DNA of 64,000 bases from Acanthochlamys bracteata (GCA_019914995.1 CM034138.1:7198535-7262534); one strand, 5' to 3'. Counted from the stretch's first letter, positions 12,492 through 24,252 are shown. Notes: generated from the letters alone by a model not told the origin. Translations and numbers: made by a program.

Positions 12492-12792
12492 GGGGGTTAT
12501 TTGGCATTATATTTTTCACTACTTTTCATTCTAGAGGTGTTTGGCTTTACTTTTCCCCAACCCAACTTTTCAATTCTTCATTTTATATTTTTTAATACAT
12601 ATTTTATAAATATATAAAAAAATTTATTTAAAAATTTAGAAAGTGTAAAAAAATTCTACGGAGTGAGATCTTTTTATTGTATATTTTTATTATTTTTTTA
12701 GAAGTAAAAAAATAGAGCTTATTTTTCAAAAAAGACAAAAATATTTTTCATTTTACAAAAGCTTCATTTCATAAGCAATCCCAAATACCCCC
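12492..12792. mobile_element. Tourist-like MITE
   Basis: The ends are GGGGGTTATTTGG and CCAAATACCCCC, imperfect terminal inverted repeats of the family described at 53,328-53,586. The interior is the same AT-rich body, with AAAAAAATTTATTTAAAAAT and an AAGCTTCATTTCATAAGC end. The flanking triplets are TTC and TTA. Confidence 0.65.
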
Positions 12793-13067
12793 TTAAACTT
12801 TCACGATTCCTATAAATTTTTTATATTATTTATTAAATGTTTTTTAAAAGATTAGAATATATAGATAAATTGTATATTATATAATGTGTAAATGTATAAT
12901 TTTTATTTTTTTAATAAAAAATTTAAGCTCATTTTTAAAAAAGTTTCAAATAAACTTTTTTTAAGAAAAGTTATTTATTTTGAACACTTCAAAACGGCTC
13001 CAAGAAGGCCAAAAAAAAAAGAAGAAGAATCTGCAACATATGGAAAGAGAAAAACATTAAAGACTAA

Positions 13068-13320
13068 AGGCGTGTTTACTTAGTAGGTGAATTTGAATTT
13101 TGGGAGTTTTGAAAAATGAATTTACAAAATTAATTATATTTTTAAAACTATTTAATAAAAAATAAGTTTTATATTAATTTTATATTAATAGTAAGTTTTA
13201 AAATTGAATTTAAAAAAAATTTTTGACAAAAATTTATTTCAAAATTTTGTTTATTTTATATTAAAAATAAATTTTAAAAAAATGGAATTTGAAAGTATTA
13301 GTAAACACCGACTAATGGCA
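13068..13320. mobile_element. AT-rich MITE, GCGTGTTTACT family
   Basis: It starts GGCGTGTTTACTTAGTAGGT and ends with AGTATTAGTAAACACCGAC, so the ends form an inverted repeat. Relatives occur at 36,596-36,807, 26,306-26,543 and 48,875-49,112. It has no coding capacity. Confidence 0.6.
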
Positions 13321-13327
13321 TCGACTT

Positions 13328-13565
13328 GGGTGCGTTTTGAAATTGTTTATAAAATAAAATTTTTATGAAATAAAAAATATTTTTATTTTTTTATTTTTAA
13401 AAAAATAATAAAATATGTAATAAAAAAATTTTATTACGTAAAATTTTTTTAAACTATCTAAATTTTTAAATAAAATTTTTAAATATTTATAAAATATGTA
13501 TTAAAAAATATAAAATAAAAAAAAATTAAAAATCAGCTTTTTAAATAGGATGCCAAATGCACACT
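13328..13565. mobile_element. Tourist-like MITE
   Basis: It runs from GGGTGCGTTTTGAAATTG to GGATGCCAAATGCACAC and has the same AT-rich interior as the copies at 53.3 and 59.0 kb. The borders are approximate. Confidence 0.55.
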
Positions 13566-14570
13566 TATTGGTGTTGCTAGCTTATAGCTTGGGGTAGTAT
13601 AATAAAAGATTTGGACAGGGACGGAATCCGCTTAACCCATATTGTCTCATCCCAATCATAAATGGAGTCTAACTATGTCAATAAACCCTAGCTCGAGTTA
13701 TCCGTTTCAAATCTTCAATTGAATCGATTGTTTTGCTTCTCTTGTTGAATTCAGTTGTATTATTAGGTTATCGTTTTTGTTTATTTTTATCGAATTCAAC
13801 ATCGCTCGATCAATCAAACACTAATTAAACGAATATTATATTGGCATTGGGATTATAACATCGAGTTTCATGTAGTTTTAAAGAGTAAGGCTTACTGAAT
13901 TGCATGTTGATACAATACTAGGTTCAACATGTATAGCTTGAGATTTGGGTTTTATAATGAAGAGTTGGCACATCAAACTCTTCCTATCTGAGTTATTACA
14001 ATTGTAATTTGAAAATATCTTTTGATTTGAGCATTGCGTTATGCTTAAATTATGCTGAAGTAAAAAGTTGATTCGTCCATACATGAATCATATGATGTAT
14101 TTGTTCATTAGATTCTACTTCTGACTTATATGAAACTTCGGTTACTTGTTTAGTTTAAGTTATTGATATATTTCAAACTGCAAGTACTTCATTTAGAAAT
14201 AATATAACGTATGCTAATAAAAATAGTTATCCAATAATATATACTAGTACAGTAATATTATCATCTTTCTATCTTTACAGAATTGTCTTTTTATTCTATC
14301 TTTATCACATAAAAGAAAACTGTATATATGTTTTGGAGTTTTGTTTTTCTTTTATCTTAATCAATAAGTCTGATTAAGGTTTATTCATTATTCGATTAAG
14401 TTGAAATTTTGTCAGAATATTCACAACTAATAATTTTTCATATATAAAGATTGAATATAAAGCTTTGTACAAGTGGGATCGCACTGATGTGCGCTGATGT
14501 GCGCGTAAAAGATGATGTACTTCTATTCTCACCCTATATGTATATATAATTAATTTAATTACAGTTTGCA

Positions 14571-14770
14571 TTTTTAATAAGAGTTATTGACATGTTATAC
14601 ACATGCTTCCACATTATTTTTTAAGGCAAATCATGTAAGCATGGTAATACAATATTGAATTGTGTAAGTTAAACAATTGTCGGATACACATTACTTAAAT
14701 ATGTATGTCTAACAAGAAAATTATATAATTAAATCAAATAGAAATGACTGCAAGTTGCATTAAGATTTGG
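14571..14770 (-). repeat. Third copy of the bHLH upstream region
   Basis: The run with GAGTTATTGACA, GCTTCCACATTATTTTTTAA, ACAATATTGAATTGTGTAAG and GACTGCAAGTTGCA recurs in the same orientation at 21,170-21,340 and, more diverged, at 24,650-24,830. The last is directly upstream of the right bHLH gene. No coding exon follows here, so it looks like an orphan promoter segment. Confidence 0.65.
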
Positions 14771-15879
14771 GATTACTATTCTGCCTAAAAATCTTAAGGA
14801 ATTTTTTCTTTGCCTCAACTCATCCCGATCTCCAAGACATCGTCCTCAGTGTGTTGCCGTTGTCGGTCTTCAAATTTATCCATTGAGTCGCTCTGAATTA
14901 AAACAGACTGAATGTGATGGGATCTTGATGGATCACGTATTTTCATTGAATTCGGTGTCCTTTGAGGCGATTGGACATTACCATAGCAATTAATGAACTG
15001 TCGGCAGCAACAACATCAATTGATCGTGCGCATTTCATTTGCCCAATGGGTTTGATTTGTGCTCTCATAGACTGAGTCAAAATGTTGGTATGATTAGATA
15101 TCAGTCATCTTGTTGATCTTCTCTTGGATGAGTGAGTGGAGTCAAGCCAAATTTTGAAACTTTATTGTAACACGTGATCTTGTATCTTGATTTAACACTG
15201 ATACAGTTGGTTGCTAATTTCATTCTGCAGGCTTTGTTTCTGTTTCTTCAGTGTACCATTTCTTATAAAATAGAAGGCTATATTGTGAATCGATTATGCT
15301 GGTGTTGACTGCTATTTCCCACTAATTCTTGTTATGCTTATTTCAGCAGCTAAAATAAAACCATTATCATTTAAGGCCTTGTAAACCTTACTTCTTAATA
15401 TTTGTGATCATCAAAAATATTTTAAGAGTTCCAACAATTTGAACTCTCTCCGAAATTCAAAATCAAATTTTATTCAAACTAAATCGTGATTTTGAATACA
15501 TTTGTAAAACATTTCGAACAAGTGTTGATTCAAAAAAATAGTATACATATCCACCTATATGTCTTAGAAATTAATACGAAACGGAAGTCTTATATAGTAT
15601 AAATTCACTAGACAAAATTGATGAAAATACATAAAAATTTTGAAAAAAATACAATCGCATAAAGTCGCACATGGTCAGACAACTGTAATTTATACTAGAT
15701 TATTTCATGAAAATTTTCAAATATCTCTTGTAGTCCAACTATTTGAAAATTTTCAAATCACTACAACAAAAAGTATTAATAAAGACCAAAACTAACGGAA
15801 CTATTCCTCAAAAAAGAACCAAAAACGAAAATTTAGTTGAATGATAATCAATAAACTATTGTTAGTGAAGATTTACGTC

Positions 15880-15996
15880 TGACAAATTAAAAATTCTTTT
15901 AAAAATCAATTGGCTATGAGAAAAGTGAGCCCAACTTTTTTATAATATCATCTCAGAAATATTGATAAGCAATGTGAGTCTAAACTATTTTTAACA
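15880..15996 (-). repeat. Copia outer 3' LTR (short)
   Basis: It matches 20,036-20,155 (shared AATTGGCTATGAGAA.AGTGAGCCCAA and AATATCATCTCAG). Both copies start TG and end TAACA on the plus strand. On the minus strand it is preceded by AGAGGGTATA, a possible polypurine tract. Confidence 0.75.
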
Positions 15997-16048
15997 TATA
16001 CCCTCTAGCTGAGCGTTTTTTTTTTAATTTTATTTTATAAATTGACTT

Positions 16049-16454
16049 GATGCGGGTTACGTGCCCTGTAATGAATTGGATAAATCGGGCTACTTGCTTT
16101 GAAATGAAATGGGCTACTTGTCCTGAAATATAACGGGCAACTATATTTTGAATAAAATGGGCTACTTGTTCTGAATTAAAATAGGCTATTTTGTTCTGAA
16201 ATAAAGCGGACCGTCAAGACCTTGAATAGATATGAATAATAAAGTTAGATTTAACTCATATTTTAGACCGATCCGGTCCAAGCCGCTCTAATATCGTAAA
16301 ATTGATATAATAGTTAATAACTATTTTATATTCAATAGCTACATATACATAGCTTATAAAAGTCTAACTAATAAATGTAATCAGTGTGGGACTAAAATAA
16401 TACTAAATGGGCCCAGAAAAGATAGAGTTATATATAAGTTCACATAATCTAACA
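16049..16454 (-). repeat. Second LTR-like segment with a minisatellite
   Basis: On the minus strand a strong polypurine tract (TTTGAGGGGGTG, 16,453-16,465) lies directly behind the RNase H region, and the next bases TGTTAGATTATG look like the start of a copia LTR. Inside, at about 16,060-16,215, about five degenerate 25-30-bp units repeat (core GGGCTACTTG..CTGAAAT). This segment has no partner at the other end of the element. The left limit is approximate. Confidence 0.55.
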
Positions 16455-19400
16455 CACCCCCTCAAACTCATACAGAATCAAGTAACATGAGTTTGCCCAA
16501 TAATATCTGAAATCTCGGTGTAGGGTTTGTTTTTGTAAGAAATCTGTCAGTTGATCAGTATAAGTCACATATGGTAAGAAAATAGTGCCTAATAGAAAGT
16601 GTTCACGAACAAAATGATAATCAATTTCAATATATTTCGTCCGTTTATGAAAAATTAGATTGCTCGTAATCTGAATGGTACTTTGATTGTCACAGTATAA
16701 AGGTGTTGATCTTATAAGTGTAATGCCTATATCGAACAACAATCTACGCAAATGAATAATCTCTCTAGTAGTAACAGTCATAGCTATACTCTACTTCTGT
16801 AGAAGAACATGCAACTACTGTTTGTTTCTTGCTACGCCACGAAATTAACGTGTCACTAAGAAACAAACAGAAAAGTAGATCTTTTGGTGGTTGGATTAAC
16901 TGGCCAGTCTGTATCTACAAAATTTCGAAGCTCCAAATTTAATGTAAAGATATAAAAAATGAGCGAGTAATCGTACCTTGAAGATATCTAAGAATCCTCA
17001 GTAAAGCACTATAATGTACTAATCGATGTGTAAAAACAAACTGACTGACAATACTAACTGCATGAGAAATATCTGATCTTGTCAAACAAAGATATATAAG
17101 CTAACTAACTAATCGCCTGTACATATTAGGATTTATGAGAGGCTCACTATCAGTGGGACGAAATTTTACATGAAGCTCCATACAAGTGTCAACTGTCTTA
17201 CTATCTAATATATCTGTTGATACAATAATATCTGAAGCATATTTTTTTAATAAATAAGGATACCTCTATCACTCTAAGCAATTTCCAATTCAAAAAAATA
17301 ACGTAAGTGACAAAGATCTTTCATTTGAAATTGCTAACGAAGATATGTTTGAGTTGTTGCTATTCCTATGCTGAATCATCTCCTATTATAATCATATTAT
17401 CTATATATAACAACAGAAATACCCTCCCCTACGGTGAGGACCGTACAAATAAGGAGTAATCCTGATAACTTTGCTGAAAATTTGCTTCTATAATGGCTCG
17501 TCTAAAACACTAAAAGCAAACTCTATGAGACTATTTGAGTCCATAAATAACACGACGAAGTCGATATACATGACCTTAGAGAGACGTGGAGGAGCTGCAT
17601 ATAAACAATCTCAGATAAAGTACCATGAAGAAATATATTCTTCACGTCACTTGATAAAAAGGCTACCGACGTACTGCAGCAACAGCTAATAAAGTACGAA
17701 CTGTGGTCATTTGATCTACATGAGCAAATGTCTCATCATAATCAATTCTATGCTCTTGAGTAAATTCTCGAGCAACAAGATGAGCCTTATGTCGCTTAAT
17801 AGATCCGTCGGACCTATATTGATTTTGAAAATTTATTTACAACTAATAGTCTGACCTCTCTCTGAAAGTGGGACAACATCCTAATTAAATGTCTGCTGAA
17901 AAGCATAAAACTCTTCTGATATAACCTTCTGCCACTCAAAGTACTGAATTGCTTTTTGATAAGAATTAGGCTCTCGAGTAGTGTGTATAGAAGTAAGAAA
18001 GAATGAAACTATGAAGAATAAGAGGACAATGCAGCAAAGCCGAACCTATCTGATAGAACAGAACAATCTGAGGTAAATTGATCAGGTGTTCTGTAAACTC
18101 GTTGTGACTAACGAGTATTTGGTGGTTGAGGTGGACGTTAGGGTGGTGATGAAGGTGAAGATAGTGAACTCGAAATAGGAGAAAAATATGAAGGATTCTC
18201 ATGTGCCATCATCGAAAATATCGTATAATGGACTATACTATTAAAAAAAATAAAAGAGTTGGATCAATGGAGACATTAGAATACCGAGTATATGATGTAG
18301 AATATGTGTATCTAGTGATGTTAAGAATTCGATATCAAAAAATGTAGAAAAATAAGTTGTATTTTTAAAAAATATGACATGTAGGAAAATACAAAGATGA
18401 CGAGCCAAAGAATCATAACAACGATATTGTTTATCCTCGAAACTAATGATAAGAAGGACACACTTAGCTGAAATAATATACAGTTTCGTGCGCTCAGTTA
18501 AAGAAAGAAGAACAAAATAAGTACATCTAAAAATGCGAAGCATGCTATAGTCAGAAGGAGATGAAAAAAGACTCTCATCGGGGATCTTATCAGATAAAAC
18601 AGATGCTGGAGTGATATTGATAAGATTAACTGACGTAAGAATTGCATCTGCTAAAAAGTTTGATGTACAGAATACGATAAAAAAAAAGCACGAGTAGTAT
18701 TCAAAATGTGGCGATGCTTACATTCTGCTACCCCATTCTGTTCATGAGTGTAAGAACATGACTGCTGAAAAAAAGAGTACCATGAGACTGTAAGATGGAT
18801 CTTCTGGTAGATGACAAATACTGACGACCGCAATCAGAACGAAAAATTTTAACTCTATAGTTAAACTGAGTATGGATCATAGCAATGAATCGTTTATAAA
18901 TAGAAAGAAGATCCGACCGATTGCGCATGAGATAAATCCAAGTATAATGAGTGTAATCATCAATAAAACTTATATAATAGAGAAAGCCAGTTATGGATCA
19001 GATAAGTGCAGGAATCCAAATGTCAGAATGAAATAATTCAAAAGAACATTTGGTCTTAGATAAACTTATAATGAAAGAAAAAGTTAAATATTTTGCCAAT
19101 TTATAATCTGTACATACAGATAGTTGTGAAAAAGATCCTTACCTAGGACTTCACTTTGGAATAAATTTTTAAATCGAGATTCAAAAATATGACCAAAACG
19201 TCTATGCCACAAATCAGTAGTAGATTGAATAATAACAACACAACTAATAGTGAAAGAATTAGATAAAAAAATATGAAAATATTATAAGGTAATAGAGTCA
19301 TTCCTTTGTACGAGCACAATCAATCGTTTGGCTAGTATGCGAATCATTTATATTGTAAGTAAGAGAATAAAAAATAATAATAAATTCACTCTCGCAAAGG

Positions 19401-19690
19401 CTATTGATGGATATAAGATTAAAATTAATACTTGGAATATGTAGGACAAAGGATAAAGTAAAAGTATTTGAAATAGGACATCCAGATTTGGTAATGAGTA
19501 ACTGAGAACTATCGGCTGTGTGTAAGGATGGAAAATGTGATGGCAAAGATATAATTTTGGATAATAAAGACTTATTCGAAGTAATGTGATGAGAAGCACC
19601 ATAATTTAATATCCAAGAAGAAGATATATCTAAAAAGACAAAAAATGCAGATATAAAGGAGCCAACAAATAATGACTATTATTGAAGCTG
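16449..19690 (-). pseudogene. Copia polyprotein remnant
   Basis: RNase H lies at 16,449-16,790, with YCDNQSTIQI and FHKRTKYIEIDYHFVREH. An RT fragment near 17,700-17,780 reads EFTQEHRIDYDETFAHVDQM. An integrase fragment at 18,651-18,930 includes FRSDCGRQY and, in another frame, HEQNGVAECKHRHILNTTRA. A gag-pre-integrase/protease region at 19,298-19,690 includes ILNYGASHHIT. Frames change many times, so the element is long inactive. Confidence 0.88.
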
Positions 19691-20022
19691 AAGCTTTAAT
19701 TGGGTAAGACGATACTTAATATCTGAAAAGTTATGAGAGATATGACGAGCTACCCGTGAACTATCAACAATATGTGCTTGAAGATCTTGAGAGTAAGTTG
19801 AGTAAAAAAAATCTTTCGCCTTCATTTGCTCTCGGTATTGTAAAAATAAATATGAACAAAGTTAAAAATAATTATCCATAAGATGACCAGACTTGTGATA
19901 ATGAGAATAAGAAATGGTCATGCTGATTACAGACTAGACCGAAAAAAATTTTAAATTTGGTGAAAAAAAAGATAAATAAAATTTAATTAAATTGAAACTT
20001 GAGAAAAATTTCAAAATAGAAT

Positions 20023-20035
20023 GGCTTTAATACTA
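20023..20035 (-). other. Decayed copia primer-binding site
   Basis: The minus strand reads TAGTATTAAAGCC next to the LTR. It differs from the tRNA-Met complement TGGTATCAGAGCC at three places, all transitions, as expected after cytosine deamination. Confidence 0.6.
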
Positions 20036-20155
20036 TGAGATGAATTTAAAAATTTTTTTCAAAACTAATTGGCTATGAGAAGAGTGAGCCCAAATTTTTT
20101 TTAATATCATCTCAGGACCATTGATAAACAATGTAGGATTAAATCATTCTTAACA
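20036..20155 (-). repeat. Copia 5' LTR (short)
   Basis: About 120 bp with TG...TAACA borders. On the inside it abuts the primer-binding site, and on the outside the target sequence TTACTAAAAC. It matches 15,880-15,996. Confidence 0.75.
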
Positions 20156-20164
20156 TTACTAAAA

Positions 20165-21080
20165 CAAAACAAAAATTAAAAAAATAGAAAATGTGGCGAA
20201 TGCACCTCTCAAGCTGGTCGAAAATGGTAAGTAGTAAGCTGCTGCAATTAGAAGTGGCAATATATGACCCGATCCGAAAATTCAATTCGAAACCGACCTG
20301 TTTAATTAGGGTTATGGTTGAAAATTTTGACCCGTACAAATATATGGTTAGTTAGGGTTGAACGAATTTGTCCCGGTTATTAAATGGGTCGACCCTTGTT
20401 AACTCAAAATTGACCCATCAATTCGAAATTTAATCTTTTAAAGGAACAATTTTTTATTTTTCTTACCGTATAATAAAATATTAACAATAAAAATAATCGA
20501 TAATAGTTATTTACAAACTATTAAATTATATTGTATTTATAATTAATTCTTTATTTTTATACCTTAGTAAAATAGTGTGAGATAAAAATTATAATATTAT
20601 CGAAAATATTACTATGTAAGTATTTTTAATGACGAATTTATATTTCGTATAAAGATTTTTATGAAAATCTTGTTAGATAGATATATTTATCAAAATTTTT
20701 ATCGAAATTATTAATATGTATTTATAATCATAAATTTCAGATATTATCATATTTTTTAACAATTTTTTTGGATATTTTAAGGACCGATAAAGATATTAAG
20801 AAATACATATTTTGTCAGATATAATTATATCTCGTTAGTAAAAATATTATTGGGTTAGGGTTGACAATTTTGACCCGTATAAATTTATAAGTTGAGTTAG
20901 AGTAAAATAAATTTGATCCGATTATTAAATGGGTCGATTCGAAACCGACCCACCAATCCATATTACCACCCCTAGCTGCTATCAATGTCTTCCATGGCGT
21001 TTGATCTTCAAAGCCAACAACTACAGAATACCTGTTCTTTGCAGCGATACATAAGTTCGTCATATATAGAATACATTCGT
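20165..21080 (-). pseudogene. Isolated bHLH promoter and exon-1 fragment (right arm)
   Basis: The exon-1 end is at about 20,200-20,248 (CACCTCTCAAGCTGGTCG on the plus strand) and the exon-1 start is at 20,983-21,000 (CAATGTCTTCCATGGCGTTT). The ATG is kept here, unlike the left-arm relic. The two parts are split by a 726-bp hAT element. The leader with TATATAGAATACAT follows, and promoter-like sequence continues to about 21,340. No further exons are present, so it is not a gene. Confidence 0.75.
20249..20974. mobile_element. Non-autonomous hAT-like element, copy 1
   Basis: The ends are TAGAAGTGGCAATAT and ATATTACCACCCCTA, inverted repeats of one sequence. The flanks GCTGCAAT and GCTGCTAT form an 8-bp target-site duplication with two changes. 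The interior holds the ACCCGATCC / GGGTCGACCC type motifs also seen in the copies at 29.0 and 60.2 kb, and has no long reading frame. It splits the bHLH exon-1 relic. Confidence 0.8.
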
Positions 21081-21603
21081 TTACGTTTTCTATAACTATA
21101 ATCGCAACTTGTATAGAATACATACATTTACGTTTTGAGTTTATAGATATCTACGGATAATCAATTGCAGATTGCATTTTTATTAAGAGTTATTGACACA
21201 CGTGCTTCCACATTATTTTTTAAGGCAATACAATATTGAATTGTATTAGTTAAACAATTGCCGGAAATTACTTAAATATCGATGTCTAACAAATTATATA
21301 ATTAATTCGAAGAGAAACGGCTGCAAGTTGCAAGAAATAGGTTTTCGTCACGGTAGAGTAATGGTGTACATTCAAGTTTCTTGATTTAGTTCAGAAACAA
21401 CAAAAAACAACACGGGAAACAGTTAGGATATCAAGATAAAACAATAAACAATGCTTTGGTGGGAATCCTTCTATAGGAAAGACATTGGAATGCTATATAT
21501 ATATAGGAAAATGCTGACTGCTGGTTTTAGGTTTTGGCTTAGGATTTCAAAGAGCTGGCATAAAAGTTTCTTCCCACGAGATTTTTGGTTGATGATGCTT
21601 GAT

Positions 21604-22110
21604 TGATGAGCGAATAATTTGGTGTACTATAGGTCTCTATCTCTCTTAAAAAGTTTATATAGATGAATTTTCAAATGATCTGATCTGTAGATGAATTGCG
21701 ATGAATTTAGCAACTGCTTATTACTGGTATTCCAAATCACCCACCTAAGGTGTTTCTTGTTTCTTTGTTTTTCTCTTATTTTATGTATGATTTTTTCTTC
21801 CCCCTCACAAAGCAAGGTTTAGATCAGTGTCTATGTTCATGTTATCAATGGGTGGTAGCCCAATGTCACTCTCTCCTGTTCATATAATGCCATTGGATGA
21901 GGTTTCTGATAGTTAAAATAATTATTTGTTGCTTTTGCGGCAATTGAATATGAAGTCATATGTCTGTATGTTTCCAACAAGATACATATGCTTGTCTCTT
22001 TTGGTTAAAACAGTTTTAATGGATTAAACTCTTGTTGCGTGCAGTGAAATATGCTTAAGTCCTCATTTGTTGAAGGCATAATGGTCATGATGACACATTT
22101 GATCTTACTA
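21604..22110. other. Segment of about 510 bp present only in the right arm
   Basis: The left arm passes directly from the ATCAATCAAGCATC side to the ATGCAGTATATTCTC side near 6,410. Here the same sequences are 510 bp apart. No inverted ends or target duplication stand out, so I cannot tell an insertion here from a deletion in the left arm. No gene is recognised. Confidence 0.6.
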
Positions 22111-22434
22111 GAAGTAATATGCATATACTGCATATTGATACCCTAAAAAATGACAAACCATACAAAGATGGCCACAATAGTATTAATTGTTCATAAGTTA
22201 TTTCCATAGATTATTTTACAAATAAGTTAATTTCATATATCAATTTATGTAAAGTTCTTACACAAAGAAGTACTACAGATTAGAAAGAATTAGAAGAACA
22301 CCATGCACTTACATTAAAAAAAAATTTTTAAAAACTCATGTTATATTGATCATTAGCATGCATGAAATTGTTTGCAAGCTTATTTTGGTACGCACTATCA
22401 TCAAACTAAAAACCAAACTCAATCTTTTGAAACT

Positions 22435-24176
22435 CTACTGCAGTGTAGGCAATATTGCACCATCGGATGCAGGAGTTGCCCTCAAGAACGACTTGTCAAT
22501 TGCAGTCTCGATCTTACGCTTTATTAATTGCGCGCTTTCGACTTCATCTATCTGCACACAACAAAAATACGAAGATTATGTACAAGAAATCCATAATTCT
22601 TTCACGAGGCTCTCCAAATTAGTGTCGATTCTTTTATAAAATACTTTGTTCAATATGTCTTCAACACACATTATATAGCGAATGATATTTAGTTTTCCTT
22701 TAGAAAACTATTGCAGAAATACATCACCAATGAAGCAAATTCTGATAAAAATTTCACCCGAAATCTGGCCCACATAATAGAAAACAGTACGTAGGTGGTG
22801 AGTATACCTGGACATAGAGAGAATGAAAACAGATTCCATTGATGGTGGTGATGTTGGCTGAAATGATCTCAATATCAACGAATTTGAAGACATCGCACAT
22901 CTTCATCAAAATATCTCTTCTATTTTCGTAACTGCAACTCACTGCCAGAATATCACCACCAATTTCATTCACGCTCATCTGAAAAACAAAACGTACATTG
23001 TCCTCGAGCAGTGAGCTCCCTACCTTCATTTTATATAATACAGTACGTTTCATTTTCTATACATGCACACCTGGATTTGGGCTACGATAGGTGGTGTGGT
23101 TCCTGACAGTGAGCTCCCTACCATCATTAATCTCCTCTTCATGTTTCTCATCATCCGCCTTTCAGCTCTTTTAAGCGCCTCCGTTTTAGATATGTCCTCG
23201 AGCAGCTGCCTCTCTTCCTCTTGAAGCTCTTGGATGTAACTGATTGTATCTGTAACTACAGAAGCCCTATCCATCTAGCATACAAATATACCAAATGAAT
23301 GAAAAAGCAAAGAAAATTCATAACTAGGCAAATTCTTATATAAGCTGCAATGTGTATACTACACCTTTGTGACTTTTGGTACCACGCTGCGAAGCATGTA
23401 GAAACTCTGGTTCCTTTTCTTTCTTCGCTTTCTTTCAGAGATGACGTGTTTTGAAACAGGTGACTCACACCGTTTGACAACCTCTTCTTTAGGTAACGAG
23501 GCACTGCGGTTGTTGTTTAGTTCATCGGTTGATTCCCTAAATATGTCAGAGGTAGATGTTGAGTTTTGGGATCCGAAGCTACTGCGTTTGTCAACCTCTT
23601 CTTTAGGTACTGAGGCACTACGGTTGCTGTTTAGTTCATCAGTTGGTTCCCTGAATGTGTCAGAGTTAGATGTGGAGTTTTGGGTTCCGAAGCTACTGCT
23701 TTTGTCAACCTCCTCTTTAGGTACTGAGGCACTAAGGTTGCTGTTTAGTTCATCAGTTGGTTCCCTGAACGTGTCAGAATTAGATGAGGAGCTTTGGTAC
23801 CCGAAGCTGCTGCTGCCTCCATCATTTCCGACAGCAGCACTATCAAACCCGCCGCAGAAAATGATGTCCCTAAAAGTTTCCTCATAAAGCCACAGCCTGC
23901 TTCATTTGAAGGATCCATCAGCACTATTAGTAAAAGAAAGAGAAGTGAAAGATAGCGGAATCTAACACAAAATTTATTTAACAAATGAAATCCACTAAGT
24001 AGCAGTAAGGATCTTGACATAAAGGAAAGTGTTTCTCCTCAAAGACAAAAACAAAAAAAAACAAAAAACCAAAAAAAAAAAAAAGCATAAAATAGGAGGA
24101 GAATCCACCTCTCAAGCTGGTCGTTATTGAAAATGGTTTCAGAAAGCAATGAGCTGCTGCAATCAACGTCTTCCAT
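22435..24176 (-). CDS. bHLH transcription factor, bHLH35/bHLH27-like (right copy)
   Basis: Exons from the start: 24,176-24,109; 23,896-23,365; 23,274-23,071; 22,978-22,808; 22,551-22,435, giving 363 aa. It has the same five-exon plan and splice phases as the left gene; exon 2 was read through completely and is open. Residues 51-164 are three 38-residue repeats instead of two. The basic region KHVISERKRRKKRNQ keeps H173, E177 and R181. Helix 2 reads MDRASVVTDTISYIQELQ, which has the family-typical Arg where the left copy has Leu. The ACT-like domain is intact (MSVNEIGGDILAVSC, KFVDIEIISANITTI). The C-terminal exon differs from the left gene by Ile for Thr (RKIETA). The expected role is a nuclear dimeric E-box-binding regulator. 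Nothing visible disables it. Confidence 0.9.
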
Positions 24177-24243
24177 GGCGTTTGATCTTCGAAACCCAAT
24201 GACGACAGAATTTTCCTGTTCTTGCAGCGATGTATAAGTTGGT

Positions 24244-24252
24244 CATATATAG
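24244..24252 (-). promoter_or_regulatory. TATA-like box of the right bHLH gene
   Basis: The minus strand reads CTATATATG about 70 bp upstream of the ATG, in the same place and context as in the left gene. Inferred from position and conservation. Confidence 0.5.

Larger units (their letters stand above)
7906..14570. other. Spacer between the inverted arms
   Basis: AT-rich, with no gene I can support. It contains an (AAT)n run at 9,217-9,240, a perfect 10-bp inverted repeat with an 8-base loop at 9,014-9,041, a repeat at 11,866-12,075 shared with 28,217-28,425, two copies of the ribonuclease upstream module (about 12,150-12,330 and 12,405-12,480), and AT-rich MITE-like elements at 12,492-12,792, 13,068-13,320 and 13,328-13,565. 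The minus-strand frame at 10,874-11,080 (68 aa, start MRIAGVLFCCYFGAQATAPA) lies in a locally GC-richer patch but resembles nothing I know. Confidence 0.6.
15880..20155 (-). mobile_element. Copia-type LTR retrotransposon in the right arm
   Basis: The order on the minus strand from the right is LTR (20,036-20,155), a decayed primer-binding site, gag remnant, protease, integrase, reverse transcriptase and RNase H, then LTR-like sequence. Integrase before RT marks it as Ty1/copia. The empty site is preserved in the left arm (rc of 6,795-6,815, AGATTTACTAAAACAAAG): here AGATTTACG lies on one side and TTACTAAAACAAA on the other, giving a 5-bp TTACT/TTACG duplication. It therefore inserted after the inverted duplication. 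Coding is heavily shifted and cannot be functional. Confidence 0.9.

Noticed and set aside
15880-16454. One 575-bp copia 3' LTR with a truncated partner at 20,036
   Set aside because: The left-arm empty site shows TTACTAAAAC directly after 20,155, and both short copies have TG...CA borders. The right end is therefore a true terminus, and the short-LTR reading fits better; I keep the longer segment only as an LTR-like part.
23441-23887. Plus-strand frame of 148 aa opposite bHLH exon 2
   Set aside because: It is the antisense of the 38-residue repeats and owes its length to the repeat; the minus strand carries the conserved bHLH domain.
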